Of a stretch of DNA of 57,582 nt, positions 1 to 8,632 are shown piece after piece. Under the pieces are notes generated by a model. It had not been told where the DNA came from. It did no database searches and saw only the letters and a program-made list of their open reading frames with translations. How positions within the stretch are numbered: the first letter of the stretch is position 1; each line of letters starts with the position of its first letter. Made by a program: the position numbers and the translations under genes. The DNA comes from an uncultured Coriobacteriaceae bacterium (GTDB lineage Bacteria; Actinomycetota; Coriobacteriia; Coriobacteriales; Coriobacteriaceae): NCBI GenBank assembly GCA_944322175.1, contig CALUOB010000003.1, forward strand, positions 1 to 57,582, in the 5' to 3' direction.

Positions 1-10
1 GCCCGCTCCA
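1..10 (+). tRNA. 3' end of a tRNA gene, probably tRNA-Gly (partial)
   Basis: The window opens with GCCCGCTCCA, which reads as the 3' acceptor strand, a U discriminator and an encoded CCA. Bacterial glycine tRNAs commonly begin GCGGGC and end GCCCGCTCCA, so tRNA-Gly fits best; U73 would also allow tRNA-Cys. A strong terminator follows ten bases later, as expected behind a tRNA. The body lies outside the window, so the identity is an inference. Confidence 0.6.
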
Positions 11-19
11 ATGAATGCA

Positions 20-50
20 AGACCCTCAGCAATGAGGGTCTTTTCTTGTT
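20..50 (+). terminator. Rho-independent terminator behind the partial tRNA
   Basis: An 8-bp stem AGACCCTC/GAGGGTCT with a 6-nt loop is followed directly by TTTTCTTGTT. It would end the transcript of the tRNA at the window edge. Confidence 0.85.
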
Positions 51-100
51 TGGGCATATCCCGTGGACTCGAACCCCTCAGATTTCACGTGCTTCTCGCC

Positions 101-198
101 AAAGATTACGCAGCTGTACGTATGTAACAGAAGATTACGCAGCCAGCCTAAGTTACAGCCCAGATAGTGCGCGTAGGTACGGTTTGCTGCGTAATCTT
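101..198. repeat. Intergenic AGATTACGCA repeat array, copy 1
   Basis: The motif AAGATTACGCAGC occurs twice in direct orientation (101-114 and 131-144, GATT cores 29 bp apart) and once inverted as GCTGCGTAATCTT (186-198). The first two copies flank a small hairpin (CTGT...ACAG). The same plan with the same 29-bp spacing recurs at 41652-41778. The element lies between the tRNA terminator and purB. Function unknown. Confidence 0.75.
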
Positions 199-320
199 GT
201 GGGGAATGGCGGCCGCGGCCGTTTTAGGGGCAATCCGTGACGGTCTCAACCGGGCGGGGGTGCGTCTCAGGCTGCGGTAAAATCAATGCCATACGCATCG
301 CTACTGCCGAGGAGGCTCGC

Positions 321-1667
321 ATGATCGACCGTTACACGCGCCCTGAGATGGGCCACATCTTCTCTCTCGAGAACAAGTACGCCGTATGGCAGGAGATCGA
401 GGTGCTGGCGTGCGAGGCGCAGGCCGAGCTCGGTAAGATCGGCATCACGCGTGAAGAGGCGCAATGGATTCGCGATCATGCCCACTTCGAGAAGGACGAG
501 GTCGATGCCATCGAGGCCGTTACCAACCACGACGTCATCTCGTTCCTCACCAACATGGGCGAGTACATCGACAAAGACGTTCCCGAGGGCGAGCCCAAGC
601 CGAGCCGCTGGGTGCACTACGGCATGACGAGCTCCGACCTGGGTGATACGGCGTTGTGTTACCAGCTCACCCAGGCCTGCGACATCATCATCGAAGACGT
701 GCGCAAGCTTGGCGAGATCTGCAAGCGCCGCGCGTTTGAGGAGAAGGAGACGCTTTGCGTGGGTCGTACGCACGGCATCCATGCTGAGCCCATGACCTTC
801 GGCATGAAGTTCGGCAGCTGGGCCTGGGAGCTTAAGCGCGATCTCGACCGCATGATCGATGCCCGCAAGAACGTTGCGTTCGGCGCTATCTCGGGTGCCG
901 TGGGAACCTACTCCTCCATCGATCCCGAGGTCGAGGAGTATGTCTGCGAGCATCTCGGTCTTGTGCATGACCCGCTGTCCACTCAGGTTATCAGTCGCGA
1001 CCACCATGCTTATCTCGCCGGCGTGCTTGCCACGACCGCCGCGACCTGCGAGCGCATTGCCACCGAGGTTCGCAACCTGCAGAAGACCGATACGCTCGAG
1101 GCAGAAGAGCCCTTCAAGAAGGGTCAGAAGGGCAGCTCCGCTATGCCCCACAAGCGCAACCCTATCACCATGGAGAAGGTCTGTGGTCTTTCTCGCGTGG
1201 TAAAGGCCAATGCGCAGGTTGCCTTTGACAACGTGGCTCTTTGGCACGAGCGCGACATCTCCCACAGCTCTGCCGAGCGCGTGGCGCAGGCCGACAGCTT
1301 CATTGCGCTCGACCATATGTTCCAGTGCCTTATCCGCGTTATCGATGGTCTGATCCTTTATCCCGAGCAGATGAAGGCCAACCTCAACAAGACGCGCGGT
1401 CTGATTTTCTCGTCCAAGGTGCTGCTGGCGCTGGTCGACACGGGCATTACGCGTGAGGACGCCTACAAGGTGGTTCAGGAGAACGCCATGGCCACGTGGC
1501 GCGAGGTGCAGCAGTGCGCTGGCGGCACGACGTTCCGCGAGAAGCTCGAGGCCGATCCGCGTTGCACGGTGAGCGCCGAGAAGCTCGATGAGATCTTTGA
1601 TCCGTGGGACTTCCTTGCCCGTAAGGATATTGTCTTCAAGCGCCTTGAGGCACTGTCGTTTGAGTAA
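321..1667 (+). CDS. purB: Adenylosuccinate lyase
   Basis: Catalyses two fumarate-releasing steps of purine synthesis: SAICAR to AICAR, and adenylosuccinate to AMP. The 448-aa product is normal length for the short PurB type. It carries the fumarase/ASL superfamily signature GSSAMPHKRNP in the mobile catalytic loop, with the substrate-binding segments TSSDLGDTA and GRTHGIHAEP. The ATG at 321 is preferred over the longer frame (from 237) because GAGGAG lies 7 nt upstream and homology begins at MIDRYTRPEMG. It stands alone between a repeat element and a terminator; other pur genes are at 35-41 kb. Confidence 0.97.
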   Translation: MIDRYTRPEMGHIFSLENKYAVWQEIEVLACEAQAELGKIGITREEAQWIRDHAHFEKDEVDAIEAVTNHDVISFLTNMGEYIDKDVPEGEPKPSRWVHYGMTSSDLGDTALCYQLTQACDIIIEDVRKLGEICKRRAFEEKETLCVGRTHGIHAEPMTFGMKFGSWAWELKRDLDRMIDARKNVAFGAISGAVGTYSSIDPEVEEYVCEHLGLVHDPLSTQVISRDHHAYLAGVLATTAATCERIATEVRNLQKTDTLEAEEPFKKGQKGSSAMPHKRNPITMEKVCGLSRVVKANAQVAFDNVALWHERDISHSSAERVAQADSFIALDHMFQCLIRVIDGLILYPEQMKANLNKTRGLIFSSKVLLALVDTGITREDAYKVVQENAMATWREVQQCAGGTTFREKLEADPRCTVSAEKLDEIFDPWDFLARKDIVFKRLEALSFE

Positions 1668-1718
1668 GCGACCACACAGCGCTTTTGCGCGGTAACCGAG
1701 AATATAACCGGTAAAACT

Positions 1719-1757
1719 AGCAAGGCCGCAGGTAGAATGCCTGCGGCCTTGCTTTTA
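1719..1757 (+). terminator. Terminator of purB
   Basis: A 13-bp GC-rich stem (GCAAGGCCGCAGG with CCTGCGGCCTTGC), a 7-nt loop and a short TTTT tract. It separates purB from the convergent NifU-like gene. Confidence 0.85.
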
Positions 1758-1798
1758 TACGGGTATGCGAGGCGGTTGGGCCGGCGTAGTTGACTGTG

Positions 1799-2392
1799 TT
1801 ACTCGATCTCACCGGCTTCGCGCATGTACTGGTCGACACGGCTGTCGCGCAGCGAGCAGTTCTCAGTCAAAAGGCAGTCAACGCACATTGAGTCACACGG
1901 CAGCACTTCGTCGAGCTGTGCGAGCGTGAAGTGCTTCTCACGCAGGTAGAAGTCGCCGATAAGCGCTTTAACAGCCTCGCGCGCATAGCCGAGCGTGTAC
2001 TTGCGCCCCACCGGGAGCCCGTCGAGGGCATCGAGAAGATCGTCGTCGCTGATTGCCAGAGCCTCCTCGAACGACTTGCCCTGCAGCAGATGCGCTGTGA
2101 CCGTTGCGCATCCGATGGCGGCAAGGCATCCGTGGCTGCGGAAGCCGACTTCCACAAAGCGCTCTGACTCGGGGTCGATGCGCGCGAAGAGCTGCATCTG
2201 AACGGTTCCGCGCTTCTCGCGACCAACGCTCGCAAACGCGTTGGCGCCCTCGGGGATGCCGCCGTTATCGGCGGTGGCGATCAGGGAAAGCGTCTTTTCT
2301 GAGTACTCGGTGATCGGCGCATCGTTCTCGATCTGGTACATGTCGGCCGTGCGTAAAAACGGCGTGTCTTCGGTGAGGTGCGGGCGGGGCAT
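1799..2392 (-). CDS. NifU/IscU-like Fe-S cluster scaffold protein
   Basis: A 197-aa protein resembling the IscU/NifU N-terminal scaffold. The central segment GFRSHGCLAAIGCATVTAHL matches the scaffold region holding a conserved cysteine, followed by the usual helical part (LDGLPVGRKYTLGYAREAVKAL). The C-terminus has a cysteine cluster CDSMCVDCLLTENC, where IscU normally has a single conserved Cys near HC(S/A). The extra cysteines could bind a cluster or zinc. No sulfurase (iscS/sufS) is next to it. Reading the family is fairly secure; the exact role is not. Confidence 0.75.
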   Translation of the reverse strand: MPRPHLTEDTPFLRTADMYQIENDAPITEYSEKTLSLIATADNGGIPEGANAFASVGREKRGTVQMQLFARIDPESERFVEVGFRSHGCLAAIGCATVTAHLLQGKSFEEALAISDDDLLDALDGLPVGRKYTLGYAREAVKALIGDFYLREKHFTLAQLDEVLPCDSMCVDCLLTENCSLRDSRVDQYMREAGEIE

Positions 2393-2453
2393 ACAAGCTC
2401 CTTAAGCAAGTGGTTTACAGGTTATGCGCGGTTGCGCGGTAAAAGCGGGAAAC

Positions 2454-2467
2454 CCGGGAAAACCGAG
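2454..2467. repeat. CCGGGAAAACCGAG intergenic motif
   Basis: This 14-mer lies between two minus-strand genes and recurs exactly at 10503-10516. Related sequences occur inverted at 10109-10134 and, weaker, near 16192-16209. All are intergenic. Function unknown. Confidence 0.5.
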
Positions 2468-2479
2468 AAAACAAACCGA

Positions 2480-3310
2480 TTACGGGTTGCGCTGACGTTC
2501 TACGCCGTAAAACTCGGCAAGCGCTTTTGCTTGTGCGTCGCGCAGGTAGAGGTCAGAGTAGAAGTACCATTGGCCGACGCTGGTGACGGTAACTTTGATG
2601 TCAGGGAACGAACCCGCCTCCTGCGCACGTTCGAAGAGCTGCTTTGCTTTGGCAACCGACCAGAGGAACGGAGGATTCCTAAAGCTCGACGCTGCCATAG
2701 GACGAGGGTAGATCTTGGACTCGTTGCGCACTTGGTCAACAAAGGTGCCCAGATCGTCGTCTTCGGCAGTGAGGAAGAGCATATGGGCGTAGTTGTTGGC
2801 CATAAGAGCCTCTGAGTAGAGGTAGGCTCCCTTTTTGCCCCAGAGCAGCACGATGTCGTTGACCTCGAGCTCGGGCAGGTTCTCGTTATCGGAGGATTCA
2901 CGCCCCTCGAGAAGGGCGCTCAAGTCCTGCGGAATAGCAACGCGGCCGGCATGCGCCTCGCCTGAGCTGTGGTCGTGGTCCTCGATATAGGTCAGGACCT
3001 TCTCCTCAAATGCGCGCGCGTCGCATCCTTCGGGCTGCATTGCGCGTTTGCGCCAACGGGCAGGTGTGGTGATCTTTCCATCGGCAGAGCGCTGGCGGAT
3101 ATCGGCGAGCACGGCGTCGAGCGCGCGAATAAAGGCGTTGTGCTCGAGGCGCGCCGCATGTTCGGCATCCTGCTCCTCCGAGGATGCATCGTCGTTGTGA
3201 GCGGTTTGTTCGTCAGCCACTGCTTGGGCGTCTTGCACCTCGCTCGGCGCGTCTGCGGCAGGTGCGACTTCCTGGTTGTCGACGCCCTGTTCTTCTGCTG
3301 TGGTAGGCAC
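2480..3310 (-). CDS. Uncharacterised acidic protein
   Basis: I do not recognise this protein with confidence. The first ~75 residues are Glu/Asp/Ala-rich and probably disordered. The C-terminal ~140 residues look folded (LWGKKGAYLYSEAL, NESKIYPRP, FRNPPF) and end with a Tyr-rich segment. It weakly recalls YdhW-type proteins of anaerobic oxidoreductase clusters, which I cannot verify. The frame is open to a GTG at 3415, but the GTG at 3310 has GGGAGGG at ideal distance, while a TATATT -10-like box (3356-3361) lies inside the longer version, so I use 3310. It is divergent from the LuxR gene. Confidence 0.6.
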   Translation of the reverse strand: MPTTAEEQGVDNQEVAPAADAPSEVQDAQAVADEQTAHNDDASSEEQDAEHAARLEHNAFIRALDAVLADIRQRSADGKITTPARWRKRAMQPEGCDARAFEEKVLTYIEDHDHSSGEAHAGRVAIPQDLSALLEGRESSDNENLPELEVNDIVLLWGKKGAYLYSEALMANNYAHMLFLTAEDDDLGTFVDQVRNESKIYPRPMAASSFRNPPFLWSVAKAKQLFERAQEAGSFPDIKVTVTSVGQWYFYSDLYLRDAQAKALAEFYGVERQRNP

Positions 3311-3507
3311 GGGCAATCCCTCCCGAATTCTTGCCGCGTACTCATCGTAGAAGCTAATATAGTACAGATACCCTGCAAGAGGGTACGCGGTTTGCCGGGA
3401 AGGGGGTGCGGTCACCCTCGGGTGTCAGCATATACCGGCTCAAAGTCGGCGGCCTCGTGCCGCTTTTTCGTGATGTGCAAGCTGGTTTGAGACGTGGGGT
3501 GGCACGC

Positions 3508-5154
3508 ATGGCCGATGCAATGCGAGAAGAGCGGGACCTAGGTGTTATGCCGCCGTTCTCTCTCGGGGCGTACCGCTCGCTGCTGCCCAGCATCGCAGGA
3601 CTGAGCTTGTCATCCACCGTGGTCGCTGCGATCGTGCAAGGTGCTCGTCACAGCACGGGCGTTTCCGCCGATGGCGGGGCTGTGGTGCTGGCTTCATGCG
3701 CTATCGCAGCCGTGCTCTTCATCTCGACTCTCTTCGTGAAGCGTTATACCAAGCGCTTCGTATTCTTGGGCACGTTCTTCGCCATTCACCTCTCGGGTTT
3801 GTCGGCGCTTGCGCTTGCCATGCTCGGCTTTGCGCAGACAGACCCGGCTCCTGCCTTGAACCTTGCGCTGGGCGTCGGCGTTACCTGCGGGAGCACCTGG
3901 CTGCAGTTTTATTGGCTGCGCAAGCTTCGCGGCGCTTCGGCTCAGGCGGCAGTCATCGTGGTGTTCTCGTCCCTCGGCATCAGCGAGTTTCTCGGGTACG
4001 TTCTCAGCTTCGTTTCCCAACCGGTTGTGTGCCTTGTCGGGGTCGGGCTGACGTTTGCCCAGTTCGGAGCCGTGCGCATCTCGCGCGTTCTCGATGTTCC
4101 CAGCGACGTGTTTCCGGCAGTTTCCCAGAGTTACCTGGGAACCGACCCGGAGCATTTCTCTAACACCGGCTTCTTGGTGGCCGCCGCCGTGGGCATCTGG
4201 TTCCTTTCGGTGCCTCTCGGCATGGGGCGTGGGTTCCCCGCTGGGGAGGCCATTGCCATGAGCCTGGTCCCTCGCTTCTTGAGCTTGGTGTTTACGCTGG
4301 TGGTGTGCGTGTTTTGGGTGCGTCACGGCCTGCGCTCGCGCATGCGCGCCATTACCACGAGCATTTGGGTGGTCATGGAGACGTTCTTGGGCCTCGCTGC
4401 GGTGTTCTTTGCCATCTGGCCTAACACCGTATCGGTGGGTGCTTCGTTTGTCATGGGCGCGTCGTCGGTGCTCACGGCCTTCGTCTGGTATCTGAGCATC
4501 GCTTTCGTGAGCTTTGGCTGGCGCGATCCGTTCTACTACACCTCCGGCGCGTGGATCACGGTGAACCTTCTGACCGTTGCGGGCATGCGTCTCGATACGC
4601 TCGCTACCCAGATGTTCCCTTCCAACACCCCGGTTATCGTTGCGTTCATGTGCCTCTTTACGCTCGTCAGCACCCAGGTCGTTTTTACGCGGCTGCTTGC
4701 GAGCCCCAGCCAGGAGCGCGAGGAGCGCGAGGTTCTCGCCCGAGCCGAGACCTCTGCGCCCGTTGCGGCAACAAGCGGGCAGTCCTCGGCTGAGAACAGC
4801 GCATCTCGTCCCGAGCCGCAGCAACCGACGCTTGACGCCATCAGGCGCGTGCCGCTCATGGGCGTGCTCGCCATCGCGCAGCCGCAACAGGTTCCCATGG
4901 TCAGCCAGAGCCCCGACGCGCGCATCGCAAGCTCGGTCATTGCCCTTGGCCAGCGCTTTGGGCTTACCGGCCGTGAAATCGAGGTTCTCACGCTCTACGC
5001 GCTCGGGCACACCCAGGCGCGCGTGAGCGAGGAGCTTCAGCTGTCGCAGAACACCGTCCATACGCATATCAAGCGTATCTACGAGAAGACCGACCTCCAT
5101 TCGCGCCAGGAGATTCTCGACTACATCAACGAATACGGTACGGACGGGGCATAA
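3508..5154 (+). CDS. Membrane-anchored LuxR-family transcriptional regulator
   Basis: A 548-aa protein with about 390 N-terminal residues of many hydrophobic segments (roughly 10-12 TM helices), a linker rich in Glu, Ala and Ser, and a C-terminal LuxR/FixJ helix-turn-helix at about residues 485-545 (LTGREIEVLTLYALGHTQARVSEELQLSQNTVHTHIKRIYEKT). Polytopic LuxR proteins of this plan are abundant in Coriobacteriia and are thought to sense small molecules through the membrane part. The start at 3508 is uncertain: GGGGTGG precedes it, but the frame is open from 3406. The divergent unknown gene at 2480 may be a target. Confidence 0.85.
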   Translation: MADAMREERDLGVMPPFSLGAYRSLLPSIAGLSLSSTVVAAIVQGARHSTGVSADGGAVVLASCAIAAVLFISTLFVKRYTKRFVFLGTFFAIHLSGLSALALAMLGFAQTDPAPALNLALGVGVTCGSTWLQFYWLRKLRGASAQAAVIVVFSSLGISEFLGYVLSFVSQPVVCLVGVGLTFAQFGAVRISRVLDVPSDVFPAVSQSYLGTDPEHFSNTGFLVAAAVGIWFLSVPLGMGRGFPAGEAIAMSLVPRFLSLVFTLVVCVFWVRHGLRSRMRAITTSIWVVMETFLGLAAVFFAIWPNTVSVGASFVMGASSVLTAFVWYLSIAFVSFGWRDPFYYTSGAWITVNLLTVAGMRLDTLATQMFPSNTPVIVAFMCLFTLVSTQVVFTRLLASPSQEREEREVLARAETSAPVAATSGQSSAENSASRPEPQQPTLDAIRRVPLMGVLAIAQPQQVPMVSQSPDARIASSVIALGQRFGLTGREIEVLTLYALGHTQARVSEELQLSQNTVHTHIKRIYEKTDLHSRQEILDYINEYGTDGA

Positions 5155-5349
5155 CCGCGTTCCGTCTATCGGGCTGGCTCGGTCCGTATGCCGAATTGAG
5201 CGGATCGAGACACGCGTAAGCGGGTAGGGTGTGCATCAAGGTGCGTCGGCGGGTCTTCTCGCCGGCGATGAAGACAATTGCGGTGCGCGCATGGCGCGCT
5301 GCTGAACGTAGGGCTGCCATGCGCCTCCGTCGGACCGAGGAGGTTGGCT

Positions 5350-7419
5350 ATGGGTGCGCCTGAAACCGCCAAAGTGAGGAACGTCGTCTTGGTTGGCCAG
5401 GGAGGAGTAGGAAAGACCTCTCTGGCAGAAGCGATGTTGCATCTTTCAGGCAAGACGGCCCGCTTGGGAGGCCATGCGGGCACCAAGCCGACGCTTGACT
5501 ACGACCAGGAGGAGGTCAAGCGCGGCGTTTCTATCTCTACGTCCATCGCGCCGATCGACTGGAAGGGCTACCGTCTGAACATTCTCGACGCGCCCTGCTA
5601 CCCCGACTTTATCGGCGACGCCTACGCCGCCATGGCCGTGAGCGAGACCGCGCTCTTTGTGGTCGACGCCGCCGAGGGCCCGCAGCCCACGACGGTCAAG
5701 CTGTGGTACGCCGCCGAGGATCTGCGCCTTGCCCGCGCGGTCTTTATGAACCGCATCGACAAGGAGAACGCCGATTACGCCACCACGATGGCGCAGCTTC
5801 GCGACCGCTTTGGCATGCGCCTGGGCGCCGTGACCCTGCCGTGGGGCACGGGCGACGACTTTGAGGGCGTCATCGACATCGTGCGCATGAAGGCGCGTCA
5901 CTGCGAGGGCACCAAGCAGACCGAGTTCGATATCCCCGAGGAGTACCGGGCTCAGGCCGAGGAGGCGCGCGAGACGCTCTGCGAGCTCGTGGCCGAGGCC
6001 GACGACGAGCTTATGGAGAAATACCTCGAGGGCGAGCAGCTCACGCAGGACGAGGTTGAGAACCTGCTCGGCAAGGCCATTGCCCAGCGTCTCTTCGTAC
6101 CGGTGTTCGTGGGCTCCTGCACGCACGAGCTCGGCGTGCACTCCGTCATGGACGACATCGTGACCTACTTCCCGGCTCCCACCGACTACGGCGAGATGCC
6201 GCTCGTCGACGGCGAGACCCTCAAGATCTCCTCCGAGGACGACCGTCCGGTTGCCTTTGTCTTCAAGACGCTCAACGACCCGCAGCAGGGCCGCATCAGC
6301 TTCCTCAAGGTGCTCACCGGCACGCTCAAGCCCGGCATCGAGCTCATCAACGCGCGCACCCGCAAGTCCGAGCGCCTGGCGCATCTCTACGTTATGTGCG
6401 GCCGCGAGACCACCGAGGTCGGCAAGGCCGAGGCTGGCGACATCATCGTGACCACCAAGATCGCTGCCGAGACCGGCGACACCCTCTCGGTTACCGGCAA
6501 GGTCGAGGCCGCTGCGTTCCAGTTCCCCAACAGCCAGTACCGCATCGCCATCGCTGCCGAGAACCGCGGTGACGAGGAGAAGCTCTACACCTTCATCGAG
6601 CGCGCCTGCGACGCCGATCCCACGATGAAGATCACCCGCGACGAGGAGACCGGTCAGACCATCATCTCCGCCGTGGGCGAGGCTCAGGTCAGCGTGCTTC
6701 TCAACCGCCTGGAGGAGCATACCAAGGTCAAGGCCCACAGCGTGCCGCTCAAGATCCCGTATCGCGAGACCATCCGCCGCGTGGCGAGCGCTCAGGGCCG
6801 TCACAAGAAGCAGACCGGCGGTGCAGGCCAGTTCGGCGACTGCTACCTGCGCGTCGAGCCGCTTATGGACGGCACCGACTACGAGTTTGTCGACGAGGTT
6901 GTGGGCGGCCGTATTCCGCGCGCGCTTATCCCTGCCGTTGACAAGGGCGTTCAGGAGACCATGAAGAACGGCGTCATTGCCGGCTTCCCGCTCACGGGCA
7001 TCCGCGTTGCTTGCTACGACGGCTCGTATCACCCGGTTGACTCCAACGAGATGGCGTTCCGCGCAGCTGCGCGCATCGCCCTGCAGAAGGCGTGCGCCGA
7101 GGCGAGCCCGGCGGTTCTCGAGCCTATGGAGAACATCACCGTGACCATCCCCGACAGCTACGCCGGCGCGGTCATGGGCGACGTCTCTGCCAGCCGCGGC
7201 CGCGTGACCGGCATGGACACCGACGACCGTGGCAACACAGTGGTCACCGCGACGGTGCCTTATGCCGAGCTCACCGACTACGCCACGCGCCTGCGTTCCA
7301 TTACGCGCGGCACGGGCGACTTCACCATGGAGCCCGCCGGCTACGAGCAGGTTCCGCACGATGTCCAGGAGCGTCTGGTCAAGGAGTACCAGGAGGCTCG
7401 CGAGAAGGGCAACAAGTAG
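5350..7419 (+). CDS. Elongation factor G-like GTPase
   Basis: A 689-aa protein with full EF-G architecture: G domain (P-loop GQGGVGKTS), domain II, and domains III-V (KKQTGGAGQFGDC marks domain IV). It belongs to the EF-G-like (FusA2) branch rather than canonical FusA. The G3 motif, usually D-T-P-G, reads D80-A-P-C, with Tyr instead of the catalytic His, and G4 is NRID rather than NKID. GTP hydrolysis may therefore be slow or altered. The ATG at 5350 follows GAGGAGG. A palindromic terminator follows. The role in translation or in an unrelated GTP-dependent process is unknown. Confidence 0.85.
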   Translation: MGAPETAKVRNVVLVGQGGVGKTSLAEAMLHLSGKTARLGGHAGTKPTLDYDQEEVKRGVSISTSIAPIDWKGYRLNILDAPCYPDFIGDAYAAMAVSETALFVVDAAEGPQPTTVKLWYAAEDLRLARAVFMNRIDKENADYATTMAQLRDRFGMRLGAVTLPWGTGDDFEGVIDIVRMKARHCEGTKQTEFDIPEEYRAQAEEARETLCELVAEADDELMEKYLEGEQLTQDEVENLLGKAIAQRLFVPVFVGSCTHELGVHSVMDDIVTYFPAPTDYGEMPLVDGETLKISSEDDRPVAFVFKTLNDPQQGRISFLKVLTGTLKPGIELINARTRKSERLAHLYVMCGRETTEVGKAEAGDIIVTTKIAAETGDTLSVTGKVEAAAFQFPNSQYRIAIAAENRGDEEKLYTFIERACDADPTMKITRDEETGQTIISAVGEAQVSVLLNRLEEHTKVKAHSVPLKIPYRETIRRVASAQGRHKKQTGGAGQFGDCYLRVEPLMDGTDYEFVDEVVGGRIPRALIPAVDKGVQETMKNGVIAGFPLTGIRVACYDGSYHPVDSNEMAFRAAARIALQKACAEASPAVLEPMENITVTIPDSYAGAVMGDVSASRGRVTGMDTDDRGNTVVTATVPYAELTDYATRLRSITRGTGDFTMEPAGYEQVPHDVQERLVKEYQEAREKGNK

Positions 7420-7446
7420 CCCTCATTGCGCTCTGGCATGAATGCA

Positions 7447-7480
7447 AGCGGGGAGCAGCTCGAGCTGCTCCCCGCTTTTG
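7447..7480. terminator. Bidirectional terminator between convergent genes
   Basis: A perfect 30-bp palindrome (AGCGGGGAGCAGCT then its complement) followed by TTTT on the plus strand. It serves the EF-G-like gene, and may also serve the convergent gene ending at 7534. Confidence 0.85.
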
Positions 7481-7533
7481 CTGCGGGCTTGATGTACGGA
7501 TGCGCGGTGCCCGGGCGCGTCTCGGATACCGGG

Positions 7534-8373
7534 TTATTCCTCCCTGCGTTGCGGAAGGGAGCCGAGGGCACGGCGAACTTCAACTACCTTGCGCTTTGGG
7601 ATGGGCAGCAGGGTTTCGTCGGCAAGCAGGATCGTGTTGCCCTCTACTTTTGAGACGTACAGCACGTTTACGATGTGCTTGCGCGAGATGCGCGCGAACT
7701 CGCGCGGCAGTGACTCTTCGATGGATCCGAGCAGTTGACGTACCGTTGTCGTGCCGTTGGTGAGGTGCAGGATGCTTTCTTTGCCATTGGCCTCTGCGTA
7801 GAGAAGGTCCTCGGGGTTCACGTATATCGTCGAGGGTCCCGACGCGATCGCGATGCGCCCCTGCGAGCCGCTCAGCTGCTTGCTGGCACGCAGAATCGCC
7901 TGGACGTAGCGGTAGGTCTGCTCGCTGACTCGGATGGGGAAGTTCTGGTCCTCGCCCAGCGGGGCCCAGCGGTTTGAGACATGCACCAGGTAGGCGCGCC
8001 AACGATCGCCGTCCCAGCGCAGGTTCATGGTTACGCGCTGGATCTCTGACGAGATCGCCTTGGTGTTGCCGTCCGAGAAAATCGCATAGCTGCCGGCCAC
8101 GACGACGTCGTTCTCGGAATCGGTGGGGATGAGCTCGAAGCGTTCGTCGCGCACGGTGTACCGGGGGATGATCGGTTCTTTTCCAATGCGCTTCTCGAGA
8201 TCTTCGCGACCGCGAAACGTGTTCACGCCCGCCCCGATAAAGAGGCAGTCATCGGTCATGTGAGCGAACAACGTGTCGAAGTTCCGATCGAACGCCTCTC
8301 GGATCATGGTGATGACGAGAGCGACGGGATCGTTATTCGCTGGTGCTTTGTTGTGCGTTGCTGGTGTAGTCAT
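7534..8373 (-). CDS. SnoaL-like/LytTR fusion regulator
   Basis: A 279-aa protein with two parts. Residues ~15-150 look like a SnoaL/NTF2-like fold (MIREAFDRNFDTLFAHMTDDCLFIGAG, FRGREDLEKRI, late Trp-rich strand RWDGDRWRAYLVHVSNRW), a pocket often used for ligand binding. Residues ~175-270 are a LytTR DNA-binding domain (LYAEANGKESILHLTNG, FARISRKHIVNVLYVSKVEG). No receiver domain is present, so it is probably a ligand-responsive one-component regulator. It is divergent from the Wzz/CpsD-like gene 260 bp away, its most obvious candidate target. Confidence 0.8.
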   Translation of the reverse strand: MTTPATHNKAPANNDPVALVITMIREAFDRNFDTLFAHMTDDCLFIGAGVNTFRGREDLEKRIGKEPIIPRYTVRDERFELIPTDSENDVVVAGSYAIFSDGNTKAISSEIQRVTMNLRWDGDRWRAYLVHVSNRWAPLGEDQNFPIRVSEQTYRYVQAILRASKQLSGSQGRIAIASGPSTIYVNPEDLLYAEANGKESILHLTNGTTTVRQLLGSIEESLPREFARISRKHIVNVLYVSKVEGNTILLADETLLPIPKRKVVEVRRALGSLPQRREE

Positions 8374-8632
8374 GGCGGCACCGACCCTCTTTGAGCACTC
8401 AAACCGACCTATTGAGCGATGGGGTTTTATCGTAGCGCAGCGCCGCGTGCTGCGTGGCCGGCTGCGTTCGAACGGCTCGCTGGGAGTGCGAACGGTAGGG
8501 TGTTTGAACGGATTGTGAGTGAAAATTGAGGGAACTGAAGGGCGTCACAAAGGAATGGACGTGCTTTCTCTGCAACTAAAGGTTGAAAACAGATAGCGTT
8601 ATACCGTTCTCATGCACCAAGATAGGAGTTTT

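Noticed and set aside
61-100. A sequence resembling a tRNA T-arm on the minus strand (GGGGTTCGAGTCCAC).
   Set aside because: The T-stem does not pair well and no acceptor, D or anticodon arm fits around it.
8612-8632. ATG 8612 as the start of the Wzz/CpsD-like gene.
   Set aside because: No Shine-Dalgarno precedes it, whereas GTG 8633 has AGGAG 4 nt upstream.
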